In this document: piece after piece, positions 47,642 through 56,597 of the stretch
How the letters are laid out: every line of letters begins with the position of its first letter
Numbering within the stretch: the first letter of the stretch is position 1
Assembly (NCBI RefSeq): GCF_001854805.1
Contig: NZ_MBLO01000216.1
Coordinates: 1-64,000, forward strand
Reading direction: 5' to 3'
Length of the DNA: 64,000 nt
Source of the DNA: Pseudofrankia coriaricola
GTDB lineage: Bacteria; Actinomycetota; Actinomycetes; Frankiales; Frankiaceae
Made by a program: the position numbers and the translations under genes
The notes under the pieces: model-generated
What the model saw: only the letters and a program-made list of their open reading frames with translations
What the model was told of the DNA's origin: nothing
Databases searched by the model: none

Positions 47642-47787
47642 CTGATGCTCCCCACCGACAACCGACTCTCCACCAGGTCCCACACTGATCCGCCTCCCCT
47701 GAGGTTCCGCTGTCCCACCACGGATCCTGGGGCGTGGAGCGATGCGTACTCCAGCCGTTCGCCGGTCGTTGACCGCGCGTTCCTCGC

Positions 47788-47813
47788 ACGCTCGTGAATT
47801 TCTTCACGAGCGT
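47788..47813. promoter_or_regulatory. Perfect 11-bp inverted repeat upstream of MenJ-like gene
   Basis: ACGCTCGTGAA-TTTC-TTCACGAGCGT lies ~147 bp before the GTG. Its symmetry and A/T centre fit a dimeric repressor operator (TetR type, for example). The 47642-48111 interval holds no gene and also contains R2 copy 3. Confidence 0.55.
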
Positions 47814-47913
47814 CCCGCCACGGCCGAGTGTAGGCGCTCACACCGCCATTGGCATCAACCAGGATCCGGCGGGCGCTGGGGGCAGGCGCGGAGCACCCAC
47901 CCCAGCGCCCGTC

Positions 47914-47980
47914 TGTCGGGCGCGAGCGCCCTCTTTAGGTGGTTCCGGGCCGGGGCATGCGGCGGTAGTCAGTCCGGGCC
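47914..47980 (-). repeat. R2 dispersed repeat, copy 3
   Basis: On the minus strand it reads CCGCCGCATGCC, CCCGGAACCAC and GAGGGCGC-TC-GCGCCCGACAG, aligned to copies at 28256 and 52684. The hairpin arms are kept while the loop is TC instead of CTA or CCA. Confidence 0.6.
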
Positions 47981-48111
47981 CGGACCAGCGAGGTGGTCTC
48001 GTTGACGCTGCGTCAAGACGCCGTCACAGTCGGTGGCCAAAGTGACACTTACGAGCGACCGGTAAAACGTCACACCCCGCCTCGCCACCGGACACCCAAA
48101 TGCTGGCGAGT

Positions 48112-48951
48112 TCAGAACGGGGTGAGCCCCTGGTTGTCTCCGTGGTGGAGGGCGACGATGCCGCCGGTGAGATTGCGCCAGCCCACGCCCGTCCAGCCGG
48201 CGGCGCGGAGGGTCTCGGCGAGGTCGGACTGAGCCGGCCAGGCGCGGATCGACTCCGCCAGGTAGACGTAGGAGTCCGCGCTGCTGCTGACGCGGCGGGC
48301 CACCGCGGGCAGCGCGCGCATCAGGTAGCCCAGGTAGACCCGGCGCAGCGGGCCCCAGGTGGGCTGGCTGAACTCGCAGACGACCAGTCGGCCACCCGGG
48401 CGGGTCACCCGGCGCAGCTCGGCCAGACAGCGGGGCACGTCGGCGACATTGCGCAGTCCGAACGAGATCGTGACCCGGTCGAACGCGCCGTCCGGGAACG
48501 GCAGCCGCAGGCCGTCGCCCGCGACCAGCCGGACACTGCCAGTCCTGACGGGCCGCTTCGCCAGCCGTGCCTGGCCGGCGCGCAGCATGCCGACGGAGAA
48601 GTCGCAGGCGACCGCATCGACGCCGGCCGTCGCGAAGGCGCGCGACGAGGTCGCGGTACCGGCGGCAAGATCGAGAACCAGCTGGCCCGGTTCAAGACGC
48701 AGCGCCTTCGCGGTGGCCCTGCGCCAGCCGCGGTCCATCCCGGCCGAGAGCACCGCGTTGGTCACGTCGTAGCGCCGGGCCACCTGGTCGAACATCGCCG
48801 CGACCTCGTCGGGCCGCTTGTCCAGCCCGGCGCGCGCACCCCTGCCCGGCGCCGGCCCCGGCCGCTCGGCCTCGCCGGGCGGTTCGTGTGCGCCGGCCGC
48901 GGGCACCGGCCGCGCGGCCACGTCGGGATCGCCTTGCGGCGCCGCCACCAC
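48112..48951 (-). CDS. menG: Demethylmenaquinone methyltransferase
   Basis: This 279-residue UbiE/MenG-type SAM methyltransferase makes the last step of menaquinone synthesis. The SAM motif [15 protein letters not shown] and the family word [16 protein letters not shown] are clear. The first ~45 residues are Pro/Ala-rich and may not be translated; a start near [16 protein letters not shown] is possible. It lies 6 bp after mqnC. Confidence 0.92.
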   Translation of the reverse strand: MVAAPQGDPDVAARPVPAAGAHEPPGEAERPGPAPGRGARAGLDKRPDEVAAMFDQVARRYDVTNAVLSAGMDRGWRRATAKALRLEPGQLVLDLAAGTATSSRAFATAGVDAVACDFSVGMLRAGQARLAKRPVRTGSVRLVAGDGLRLPFPDGAFDRVTISFGLRNVADVPRCLAELRRVTRPGGRLVVCEFSQPTWGPLRRVYLGYLMRALPAVARRVSSSADSYVYLAESIRAWPAQSDLAETLRAAGWTGVGWRNLTGGIVALHHGDNQGLTPF

Positions 48952-48957
48952 GGCGGG

Positions 48958-50112
48958 TCAGCTCGCCTGGACGAGCGGGAGGGCGGTGGACGAGAAGTGC
49001 GAGGCGACGCGCTCGTCGAGCGGGTCGTCGGCCGGGTCGCGGTGGACGACCAGGTGGTTGTAGAGGGTGTCGCGCTGGGCGGGGATCCGGTCGGCCGCGC
49101 GGATCAGGTGGATCAGCTCGGCCCGGTTGGTGCGGTGCCGCGCGCCGGCGGAGGAGACCACGTTCTCCTCCAGCATCACCGAGCCCAGGTCGTCGGCGCC
49201 CATGTGCAGCGTGAGCTGGCCGACCTCCTTGCCGGTGGTGAGCCACGAGCCCTGCAGATGGGCGACGTTGTCGAAGAACAGCCGTGCGACGGCGACCAGG
49301 CGCAGGTACTCGAACGTCGTCGCCTGGGTGCGACCGCGCAGGTGGTTGTTCTCCGGCTGGTAGGTCCATGGGATGAACGAGCGGAATCCACCGGTGCGGT
49401 CCTGGACGTCGCGGATCATCCGCATGTGTTCGATGCGCTCGGCGTTGGTCTCGCCGGTGCCCATCATGAACGTCGCCGTCGACTCCAGGCCAAGGCCGTG
49501 AGCGGTCTCCATGACCGACAGCCAGACGTGGCCGGGCTCCTTGAGCGGGGCGATCGCGGCCCGCGGACGCTCGGTGAGGATCTCGGCCCCCGCGCCGGCG
49601 AAGCTGTCCAGGCCCGCGTCGCGCAGCCGGACGATGACCTGCTCGTGTGTCAGCCCGGAGGTGCGGCCGATGTGCACGACCTCGCTCGCACCGAGCGAGT
49701 GCAGCGCCAGCTGTGGATAAGCGGCCTTGATGGCGGAGAAGGCGCTCTCGTACCACTCGATGCCGAAGTCCGGATGGTGACCGCCCTGCAGCATGATCTG
49801 GGTGGCACCCAGATCGACCGCCTCGCCGCACTTGGCGACGATGTCGTCGATGTCGCGGACCCAGCCTTCCGGGTGTTTCGGCGCCCGGTAGAAGGCACAG
49901 AACCTGCAGGCGGTCACACAGACGTTGGTGTAGTTGATGTTGCGATCGATGATGTAGGTCGCGATGCCGTCCGGGAAGCGGCGCCGACGCACGGCGTCCG
50001 CGGCCTGCCCGAGTTCGTGCAGCGGCGCCTGCGTATAGAGCAGTAGCGCCTCATCGGGCGTGATCCGGCCGCCGTCGGCGGCCCGGGCCAGCAAGGATCG
50101 GATCTCGCTCAC
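48958..50112 (-). CDS. mqnC: Cyclic dehypoxanthinyl futalosine synthase
   Basis: This 384-residue radical-SAM enzyme cyclises dehypoxanthinyl futalosine in the futalosine menaquinone route. The cluster motif CVTACRFC is at residues 65-72. NINYTNVCVTACRFCAFYR and PWTYQPENNHL are typical of MqnC. GTG at 50112 gives the usual length; upstream reading is Arg-rich. Its presence indicates menaquinone made through futalosine rather than by the classical Men enzymes. Confidence 0.93.
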   Translation of the reverse strand: MSEIRSLLARAADGGRITPDEALLLYTQAPLHELGQAADAVRRRRFPDGIATYIIDRNINYTNVCVTACRFCAFYRAPKHPEGWVRDIDDIVAKCGEAVDLGATQIMLQGGHHPDFGIEWYESAFSAIKAAYPQLALHSLGASEVVHIGRTSGLTHEQVIVRLRDAGLDSFAGAGAEILTERPRAAIAPLKEPGHVWLSVMETAHGLGLESTATFMMGTGETNAERIEHMRMIRDVQDRTGGFRSFIPWTYQPENNHLRGRTQATTFEYLRLVAVARLFFDNVAHLQGSWLTTGKEVGQLTLHMGADDLGSVMLEENVVSSAGARHRTNRAELIHLIRAADRIPAQRDTLYNHLVVHRDPADDPLDERVASHFSSTALPLVQAS

Positions 50113-50257
50113 CGGCCAGATGCTATCTTCCCCACCCTCGACGCCGGCCTCCTCCGGGAAGGCACGGCGGCCCAGTGGGATCGACCACACAGGCCGAAGG
50201 CATCCCGTTCCGCCCCGGCACAGGCGTGCGCCGGGGCGGAGGGGGCGGATCCGGCGG

Positions 50258-50437
50258 TCAGTAGCGGGGGCCACCACGGTCAGACGAGGACGAGCCGAAG
50301 CTGCGGAGCTTGTCCTTGAAGTGCGTGATCTTTGCCTTGTTTTCCGGCTTGGTGGCCTGCGACTTGACCTTGTTGATCATCTCGTGGGCCTTCGGGTTGT
50401 GCAGCATCTCCGAGACCCGCTGCGTGAAGTTCGCCAT
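50258..50437 (-). CDS. Small hypothetical protein, 59 aa
   Basis: The product starts MANFTQRVSEMLHNPKAHEM and is helical and basic (KVKSQATKPENKAKITHFKDKL), with a Ser/Gly tail. The lack of Arg/Pro bias and lower GC argue for a real gene. A small actinobacterial protein of this kind has no known function. Confidence 0.65.
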   Translation of the reverse strand: MANFTQRVSEMLHNPKAHEMINKVKSQATKPENKAKITHFKDKLRSFGSSSSDRGGPRY

Positions 50438-50520
50438 GACGGGGTTGTACCTGCCAGGCACCTACATCATGCGCCCAGAACACTTTCTGTCTGGACTGTC
50501 GTCACCCAGCGTAGGAGCTG

Positions 50521-52242
50521 TCAGGGCGTCGCCGCCGGCGGCGCGCCGCTGGCGGCACCACTGCCCGCCCTGTCCTCGAACCGGTCTCGCAGCTGGCCCG
50601 GCAGCTGGTTCACCTGGCCCGGCAGGTCGCTGGTCGCCTTGCCGCGCCATTCGTCGATCTGCTGCTCCACTCGGTTCACGACACGGTCCCAGACCGCCTG
50701 GCGCTGCTTATCGATCGCGCTCGCGATCCGATCGGCCGCCGAGAGCAGGAGCAGGACGATCAGTACGAAGAGGATCGTCTTCTTGAACGGGATCCGGAGC
50801 CGGAAACCGCGACGGCGCCGAACGGGACGCTCACGGCGCGGCACCGGCGCGGGAGCGGGCGGCGGCGCTGGCGGCGCCGGGCGAGCCGGCGCGGGCGGCT
50901 GGTACGGGGGCCGGTAGGGCGCCGGCTCGCGGGCGGCCGGCCGCCGGGCCGGCGGGGCGGGCGCGGGAGCCGGTGGCTCCTCGTAGCGGATGTAGCCACC
51001 GCCGCGGGGCTTACGGCCAGCGTCTCGCGCGGCCCTGTCCACCGCGCCGCCCGCATAGCCGGCGCCCTGCCTGCCACCGGCGCGCGGATCCCCAGGCTGG
51101 CCGTAGTGGCCGTCACCGGCGTAGCCAGCGGGCTGGCGCGGGGCGGGCGCCTGTCCGCCCTGGTAGCCGCCGTCGCCGTACCCGGCAGCCGCGCCGGGCC
51201 GGGCCCTCGCGCCCGGCCGGGCCGCGCCGGCACCGCCGTGGCGCGCGGGCGCCTCCGTCGGGCCGCCGATCCGGGTCGGGTCGAGCCCGGCGGCGCCCTG
51301 CTCGACGCCCGGCCACGTGCCGCCGAGCACCCGGGTAGCGGCCGCCCGGACGTTGCCCCGCCCGGTCTCGCCGAGCAGCGTCAGCAGGATCTGATCCGCC
51401 GACGGCCGCAGCCGCGGGTCGCGGCCCAGCGTCGCGGCGACGACGGGGCGCAGGTCGGTCGGGATGCCGGAAAGGTCGGGACTGCCGACCAGCACCCGTT
51501 CGGAGATCTCGTAGAAGGTGCCCTCGCCGTACGGGTGGACGCCCGTCGCGGCGTAGCCGATCAGCAGGCCCCAGGCGAAGATGTCGGTGGCGGGCCCGAC
51601 CGGGCTGCCCTCCATCTGCTCGGGGGCCATCCAGCCAAGCGACCCGAGCACGATGCCGGAACGGGTACGGTTCGCGACCGCGTCCAGCGCGCGGGCGATC
51701 CCGAAGTCGATCACCCGCGGGCCCGAGTAGGACAGCATGACGTTGCTGGGCTTGAGGTCGCGGTGCACGATCCCGGCGCCGTGGATCGCGGTCAGCGCGC
51801 TGGCCACGCCGATGGCCACGCCCTGTAGCGTGGACTTGCCGAGCGGGCCCGACTCCTCGACGACGGTGTCCAGCCGCTTGCCGTCGATGTACTCGGTGAC
51901 GAGATACGGCTGCCGGGCGTCCGGGTCGGCGTCGAGCACCTCCGCGGTGCAGAAGGGCGCGACCCGCCGGGCGGCCGTCACCTCGTCGCCGAAGCGGGCG
52001 CGGAACTCCGGGTCGTTGGCGAGCTCGCCACGGATCACCTTGATCGCGACCCGTCGGCCGCTGGAGTCCAGGGCGAGGTAGACGGCGCCCATCCCGCCGG
52101 CGCCGAGCCGGCTCAACAGTTCGTACCGGCCGATCATGCGCGGGTCGGAGGAGCGCAGCTGATCACCGGGAACCGGTGGGCCCGCGGACCGCTCCGTCCA
52201 GACCGATCGTTCCGACACTGCCACCCCGCTCGTCGACCTCAT
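50521..52242 (-). CDS. Membrane serine/threonine protein kinase
   Basis: This 573-residue Hanks-type kinase shows all catalytic motifs: GAGGMGAV loop (~47-54), AIKV, HRDLKPSNVML, DFGIA, MAPEQ. A linker rich in Pro/Ala/Gly/Tyr follows, then one membrane helix (FKKTILFVLIVLLLLSAADR) and a short outer tail. There are no PASTA repeats, so the external signal is unknown. ATG at 52242 is chosen; the longer reading lacks kinase-like residues. Confidence 0.92.
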   Translation of the reverse strand: MRSTSGVAVSERSVWTERSAGPPVPGDQLRSSDPRMIGRYELLSRLGAGGMGAVYLALDSSGRRVAIKVIRGELANDPEFRARFGDEVTAARRVAPFCTAEVLDADPDARQPYLVTEYIDGKRLDTVVEESGPLGKSTLQGVAIGVASALTAIHGAGIVHRDLKPSNVMLSYSGPRVIDFGIARALDAVANRTRSGIVLGSLGWMAPEQMEGSPVGPATDIFAWGLLIGYAATGVHPYGEGTFYEISERVLVGSPDLSGIPTDLRPVVAATLGRDPRLRPSADQILLTLLGETGRGNVRAAATRVLGGTWPGVEQGAAGLDPTRIGGPTEAPARHGGAGAARPGARARPGAAAGYGDGGYQGGQAPAPRQPAGYAGDGHYGQPGDPRAGGRQGAGYAGGAVDRAARDAGRKPRGGGYIRYEEPPAPAPAPPARRPAAREPAPYRPPYQPPAPARPAPPAPPPAPAPVPRRERPVRRRRGFRLRIPFKKTILFVLIVLLLLSAADRIASAIDKQRQAVWDRVVNRVEQQIDEWRGKATSDLPGQVNQLPGQLRDRFEDRAGSGAASGAPPAATP

Positions 52243-52531
52243 TCTATCGTCCACGATCGTCCAGGCACCCGGACCATGATCCGGATCGCATGCCGTACGA
52301 CTCTCTGGCGGCCCGAAGCCCCGGAGGCCGCGGGACCTGTTCCCGAGCCCCGTGATCCTGGGACCTCTGGCCTTGTACTGGCCGACGGTAACCCGCCAGC
52401 CAGTGGCTTCCGTCAACTTGTCTAAGTTCTGACCCTTCCCGGGCAAACGGCGCGACGATTGTCACAGTCGGCCGACCACCGCTGTCCAACCGCCGACATC
52501 CCATGGGCTCGGATGTCCGGCCGCACGGCGC

Positions 52532-52643
52532 CCCGCGACGCCGCCCCAGCGACCAGTAAGCGCAACTCACCCACACCTGTCCAGTCGCGCCGCGGCCCGC
52601 GACACCGTTCCAGCGACCAGTAAGCGCAACTCACCCACACCTG
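52532..52643 (+). repeat. 48-bp direct repeat, two copies
   Basis: Copies at 52532-52579 and 52596-52643 have period 64 bp and share an identical ~34-bp core with CCAGCGACCAGTAAGCGCAA. They lie in a gene-free stretch upstream of the kinase gene (minus strand). Confidence 0.8.
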
Positions 52644-52683
52644 GCGACAGCGCATCGGCGCAGTACCAACCCGACCACGTCGT

Positions 52684-52760
52684 CAGCCCGGCCCAAGCCC
52701 CACCACCGCCATATGCCAGGGGCCCGGCACCACGCGAGGAGGGCGCCCAGCGCCCGACAC
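52684..52760 (+). repeat. R2 dispersed repeat, copy 2
   Basis: Same family as 28256-28333. The hairpin here is GGGCGC-CCA-GCGCCC. It runs directly into a tandem array. Confidence 0.65.
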
Positions 52761-52850
52761 GGGGCGAGCGCGCCCAGCGCCCGACACGGGGCGAGCGCGC
52801 CCAGCGCCTCGCCCCGACACGGGGCGAGCGCCCAGCGCCTCGCCCCGACT
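52743..52850 (+). repeat. Tandem GC-rich array derived from R2 end
   Basis: Units built on GCGCCCAGCGCCCGACACGG and GGCGAGC repeat about four times with 27- and 33-bp spacing. The array seems to have grown from the right end of R2 copy 2. The whole 52243-53141 interval contains no convincing gene, only repeats and the R1 copy D. Confidence 0.7.
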
Positions 52851-52999
52851 CTCCGACAAGCCGGATCAGGGCACGTGACCCGGACGTCGGGCAGTATGAA
52901 GCCCTAGGAGTACTCCAGTGGCATCGAACCGGAGCCTGGGGCTCGGCCGGGCGGAAGGACTCTGCCGGGCCGGGGCGTTGCCCTTAGATCCTGGGGCAA

Positions 53000-53049
53000 C
53001 GGCCGCCGGGCGTGCGAAGGAAGAGCATTTCGCACGCTCTTGGCCCTCT
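53000..53049 (+). repeat. R1 palindromic repeat, copy D
   Basis: Stem GGGCGTGCGAA pairs with TTCGCACGCTC, with a shorter loop than copies A and C. It is followed by TTGGCCCTCTAG. It lies 92 bp before the reductase start and shares its upstream flank with copy C. Confidence 0.82.
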
Positions 53050-53141
53050 AGGCACGGTCGGGCCATCGGTAGTCCGGGCCCGCCTGGGCCCGCAGTGATC
53101 CTCAGGGCCGGGGCCCGGGTGCCAGCGGATGGAGATACGCC

Positions 53142-54143
53142 ATGGGTGACACGTCCGTCGACCATTCGGTCGACATGCTCATCGTCGGCGCCGGCCCGGC
53201 CGGGCTGTTCGGCGCCTACTACGCGGGTTTCCGCGGCATGTCGGTCGCGCTGATGGACTCGCTTCCCGAGCCGGGCGGCCAGGTGACCGCTATGTACCCG
53301 GAAAAGGTCATCTACGACGTCGCGGGCTTCCCGGCGGTGCGCGGGCGTGAGCTCGTCAACGCGCTCGTCGAGCAGGTGGCGCCGTTCAACCCGACCTACC
53401 TGCTCGACCAGCAGGCCGCCGAGATCGCGCACGAACCAGATGCCATCGTGGTGACCAGCCCGAAGGGCCTGAGGGTCCGCGCCAAGGTCATCATCATCAC
53501 CGGCGGCCTCGGCACCTTCACTCCGCGCCCGCTGCCGACCGGCGTCGAGCACCTGGGGCGCGGCCTGGTGTACTTCGTGCCCCGCCTCGACGACTACCGC
53601 GACCTGGACGTCGTGGTGGTCGGTGGCGGCGACAGCGCGTTCGACTGGGCGCTGGCGCTGGAGCCGCTGGCGAAGTCGGTCACGGTTGTGCACCGCCGGG
53701 ACAAGTTCCGCGCCCACCAGCACACCGTCGACCGGGTGCATGCCTCCTCCTGCGAGGTGCTCACCTTCACGGAGGTCGCCGCCATCAGCGGCGACGAGCG
53801 GATCGAGAAGGTCGAGCTGGTCCACAGCAAGTCCGGCGAGCGCCAGGTCCGCGAGGCCCAGGCCGTCGTCGCCGCGCTCGGCTTCACCGCCGACCTCGGC
53901 CCTCTCACCCGCTGGGGCCTCAACATCGACAAGCGGCACATCGTGGTGGACACGACGATGTACACCGGCGTCGAGCGCATCTTCGCCGCGGGCGACATCA
54001 CCGAGTACCCCGGCAAGGTCCGCCTGATCGCCACCGGCTTCGGCGAGGTCGCGACCGCCGTCAACAACGCGGCCCCGGTCATCGACCCCTCCGCCAAGGT
54101 CTTCCCCGGCCACAGCTCCGACGACGGCACGCCGGCGGCCTAG
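53142..54143 (+). CDS. Ferredoxin-NADP+ reductase, thioredoxin-reductase type
   Basis: This 333-residue FAD/NADPH enzyme has FAD motif IVGAGPAGLFGAYYAG, PEPGGQVTAMYPEK, NADPH motif VVVVGGGDSAFDWALAL, and C-terminal AAGDITEYPGKVRLIATGFGE. The CxxC of thioredoxin reductase is missing, as in YumC-type ferredoxin reductases. It could exchange electrons between NADPH and ferredoxin reduced by KorAB. GGAG precedes the ATG. Confidence 0.9.
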   Translation: MGDTSVDHSVDMLIVGAGPAGLFGAYYAGFRGMSVALMDSLPEPGGQVTAMYPEKVIYDVAGFPAVRGRELVNALVEQVAPFNPTYLLDQQAAEIAHEPDAIVVTSPKGLRVRAKVIIITGGLGTFTPRPLPTGVEHLGRGLVYFVPRLDDYRDLDVVVVGGGDSAFDWALALEPLAKSVTVVHRRDKFRAHQHTVDRVHASSCEVLTFTEVAAISGDERIEKVELVHSKSGERQVREAQAVVAALGFTADLGPLTRWGLNIDKRHIVVDTTMYTGVERIFAAGDITEYPGKVRLIATGFGEVATAVNNAAPVIDPSAKVFPGHSSDDGTPAA

Positions 54144-54273
54144 CCCGCGCGACGCTTGATCGCTGTTTCTGCTCCCTCGTGGGCTGTTCCTCAGCCCGCC
54201 AACGACCACCAGGGAGCAGAGACCCCGATCTTCGCCCGCGCGGCGCGCGGCGACGGGCGGCACGATCTCACTC

Positions 54274-54564
54274 TCAGTAGCGGAACTGGCCGTTGGCAGC
54301 TCCGTCGAGGAAGGCGTGCCATTCTGCCTGGGAAAAGGCGAGTACGGGGCCGAGGTTCACGAGGTCGCGGACGAGGACTCCGCCGATGGCGGCACCGTGG
54401 TCGATCCGGGCGACCTGCACTTTTCCCGTCCTGGCGTCGCTTTGCAGTGACGCGCTCCATCCCAGGGGGTACTGGAGGTAGAAGGCGGGGACTGGTTTGA
54501 CGGGGTTGAGTTGCTGCGCGTTGGTGGCGTTGCCATCCGTGGGTCCCGTGTTGTGATCGCGCAT
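54274..54564 (-). CDS. DUF397 protein
   Basis: This 96-residue protein ends in the DUF397 pattern VRDLVNLGPVLAFSQAEWHA followed by FLDGAANGQF. Such proteins usually sit next to XRE regulators in actinobacteria. No XRE gene is adjacent here; the nearest is at 63051. The start is uncertain, because the open frame continues to 54894. Confidence 0.75.
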   Translation of the reverse strand: MRDHNTGPTDGNATNAQQLNPVKPVPAFYLQYPLGWSASLQSDARTGKVQVARIDHGAAIGGVLVRDLVNLGPVLAFSQAEWHAFLDGAANGQFRY

Positions 54565-54899
54565 GGGAGGTAGTGCCTTCCTCGAAGCCGCGCAGAGTTC
54601 TGCGTTGACGATGTCAGGTGACGGGTGCCGTCGGACGGCGTGGTTCAGACGGTGGCCTGGTGGTAGGGCTCGACGATCGGTGAGCCGGTGGGCGAGTTCG
54701 CGGACGGTGGGGAGCCTCGCCCGATGCGCGATGTTCGCGGCGGTCGTGAACTGGCCAGCGAAGAACGCGAGCGCCGCACGCACGTCAACGACGGAACCCG
54801 CGAGCACCAGCACTCTCCTCAGCGGGTAGCGAATCCTCAGCCGGTCGATGCACTGAGCGGCTGAGTCTGCGCGGCGGCCACAGACTGGGGGCATACCGT
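54565..54899. other. Stretch without assigned gene
   Basis: The DUF397 frame stays open upstream to 54894 but the reading (ALAFFAGQFTTAANIAHRAR, then Arg-rich) has no recognisable domain. It could be a degenerate partner gene or non-coding. Confidence 0.35.
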
Positions 54900-55367
54900 T
54901 TAGCCCACGACGGGCGGCCGAGGCGAATGGTGGGGGCCGCGGGCTTCCGCCGCGTCGCGGAGTCTTGCCGCAATCTTCCTGAGGCGCCCGGCTCCTTCGG
55001 GGAGACGAGGTCTGAAGTCGATGTAGGCATGCCCAGGCGGCGCGCTCTCGAGCACCATCGTGGACTCCGCGTCGTCAATCACCCGAAGATCTTCCGCGGA
55101 TACGTCTCCGACCGACACGGCGTATGAACCCACCGAGGCCAGGCCCAGAACTTCCGTGTGATGCCGATGGGCCCGCTCGGCGGTGACGAGGGCGCTTCGG
55201 GACACCGACAGCTGTCTGGCGTCCTTCTCGGTCGGCGTAAATGCCTGGCTGGTAATCCGTCCTCTGCTCACGAAGGCGGGGTGGACCTGACGCCAGAGAA
55301 GCTCGTCAGCGTCAGACAGTATCTGCTCACCCGGAAGAAGGTCAGGCTCCGAGTCTTTGGACGACAT
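54900..55367 (-). CDS. Unrecognised protein, 155 aa (pair, gene 2)
   Basis: The product begins MSSKDSEPDLLPGEQILSDA and contains ELLWRQVHPAFVSRGRITSQ, SVSRSALVTAERAHRHH and YAVSVGDVSAEDLRV. The beginning of the coding region lies inside the end of the 385-residue gene (26-bp overlap), so they are translationally coupled. I recall similar ~150-residue proteins (DxLWRxVHP) beside proteins ending in a DGGIQLEW domain in scattered bacteria. Function is unknown. Confidence 0.7.
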   Translation of the reverse strand: MSSKDSEPDLLPGEQILSDADELLWRQVHPAFVSRGRITSQAFTPTEKDARQLSVSRSALVTAERAHRHHTEVLGLASVGSYAVSVGDVSAEDLRVIDDAESTMVLESAPPGHAYIDFRPRLPEGAGRLRKIAARLRDAAEARGPHHSPRPPVVG

Positions 55368-56481
55368 CGATCCCCTCGCGAATGAAGGCCACCATCCGGT
55401 CGACGTCCCGCCACGCGCAGGTCAGCTCCCGGTCGTCGCCGTCATTTCTCTTGTTGAAGTAGTACGACACGAGAATATTTCCAGGCTTGATCTCCATCGA
55501 GACTTCACCATGCTCGTGTGGCCATTCGAGCTGGATCCCGCCGTCAGGCATCGGGTACACGTGGTGGCCGTGGACACCGTTCTCAAGCAGTTCCAACAGA
55601 AGCGTCTCTGCCTGTCGAACGGTCAGCCGGGAGATCGGCTCCCCGCTTCCGTCGTACCACCCCGCCGGCATTTCCGCGATCTCCTTCAGCCGCGCGGACC
55701 ACTCCTCGGGCAGCACTGGCTCGACACCGAGAACATCCTTTATTTCAAGGATGTTCTCATCCCTGTCCTGGAGCGCCACGCAGTTGAGCGCAACCGTCGG
55801 CGCCATACTCGAGCTGCCCAGATGGGCAACCAGGTCCGGGAAGACATCGTCAGCCGAATAACCGCCAGCAACCGTCCTCCCGGTGGATGACAGTCTGATC
55901 TCGAAAGCCGACCGGTCAGCGAGCAGCCCGGTAATCTGACCCACTACGACAACCTCGACCTCGAAGAGCACGCGCCTGGTAAAGGCCTGGATCTTCCGGC
56001 GGACCTCGCGGGAATAGGTTGCCTGAGCCGGGGAGCCCTCGTCGAAGACGATGAACTCATCGTCCTTCAGGCTCCGGCCAAACCGTGCGAACTCGCGTAG
56101 AGCAGGTATCGGAAAGTCGCGAGGGAGCGCACCCTCATCGGCGATCATACGGAGAGCGTTCTGTATCAGCAGCCGCGATTCGTCGAAGATCCCATCTGGC
56201 ATCCGGTCGATCTCGTCCTGCTCCGCCAGGATCGGCGTCTCAAGTACCGGAACTACACTACCGTGCCGCACCTCGGTCAGCCGGAGATCAAAACCAGCAG
56301 AGAACCCGCGAGGGATCCGCCGCCGCAGTGGGTGCCGTTGCTTGTAGAGATTCTGGGCGACATCTAGGACCAGTCGCTGGTAAAGCGCGAGCTCCGACAG
56401 CATCTCGACGGGCAGACCGGGCGTGTCGTACCGCCCGCCGCGCAGCCGCCAGCTACCGAAGGGTCGCGTCGCGTCTGCCAT
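55342..56481 (-). CDS. Unrecognised protein, 379 aa (pair, gene 1)
   Basis: Three parts can be seen: an N-terminal alpha/beta part (~1-150), a central beta-rich SH3/OB-like part (VVVGQITGLLADRSAFEIRL, then GGYSADDVFPDLVAHLG), and a C-terminal domain (AGWYDGSGEPIS, ETLLLELLENG, DGGIQLEWPHEHGEVSMEI). Start MADATRPFGSW at 56481; six residues more are possible. GC is lower than that of the neighbours. The C-terminal domain recurs with the small partner gene. An interaction or immunity-like role is speculation. Confidence 0.7.
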   Translation of the reverse strand: MADATRPFGSWRLRGGRYDTPGLPVEMLSELALYQRLVLDVAQNLYKQRHPLRRRIPRGFSAGFDLRLTEVRHGSVVPVLETPILAEQDEIDRMPDGIFDESRLLIQNALRMIADEGALPRDFPIPALREFARFGRSLKDDEFIVFDEGSPAQATYSREVRRKIQAFTRRVLFEVEVVVVGQITGLLADRSAFEIRLSSTGRTVAGGYSADDVFPDLVAHLGSSSMAPTVALNCVALQDRDENILEIKDVLGVEPVLPEEWSARLKEIAEMPAGWYDGSGEPISRLTVRQAETLLLELLENGVHGHHVYPMPDGGIQLEWPHEHGEVSMEIKPGNILVSYYFNKRNDGDDRELTCAWRDVDRMVAFIREGIDVVQRLGA

Positions 56482-56551
56482 GCCCCGACTGTACCGCAAA
56501 TCACCTACTGCTCATGCCGCCAATAGGAGTTTCAGCGGCTCCAGTCATGGC

Positions 56552-56597
56552 ATGACGTCATCATGACACCGGTAAGCGCTCTTCTAGCGCTTACCGG
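56552..56597. promoter_or_regulatory. Two palindromes between divergent genes
   Basis: ATGACGTCAT is a perfect palindrome at 56552-56561. CCGGTAAGCGCT (56569-56580) pairs perfectly with AGCGCTTACCGG (56586-56597) around CTTCT. They lie between the unknown pair (minus) and the chelatase (plus), so one may be an operator. Confidence 0.55.

Noticed and set aside
52743-52850. Possible CRISPR array
   Set aside because: Repeat units are contiguous, of differing length and without unique spacers; no cas gene is in the window.
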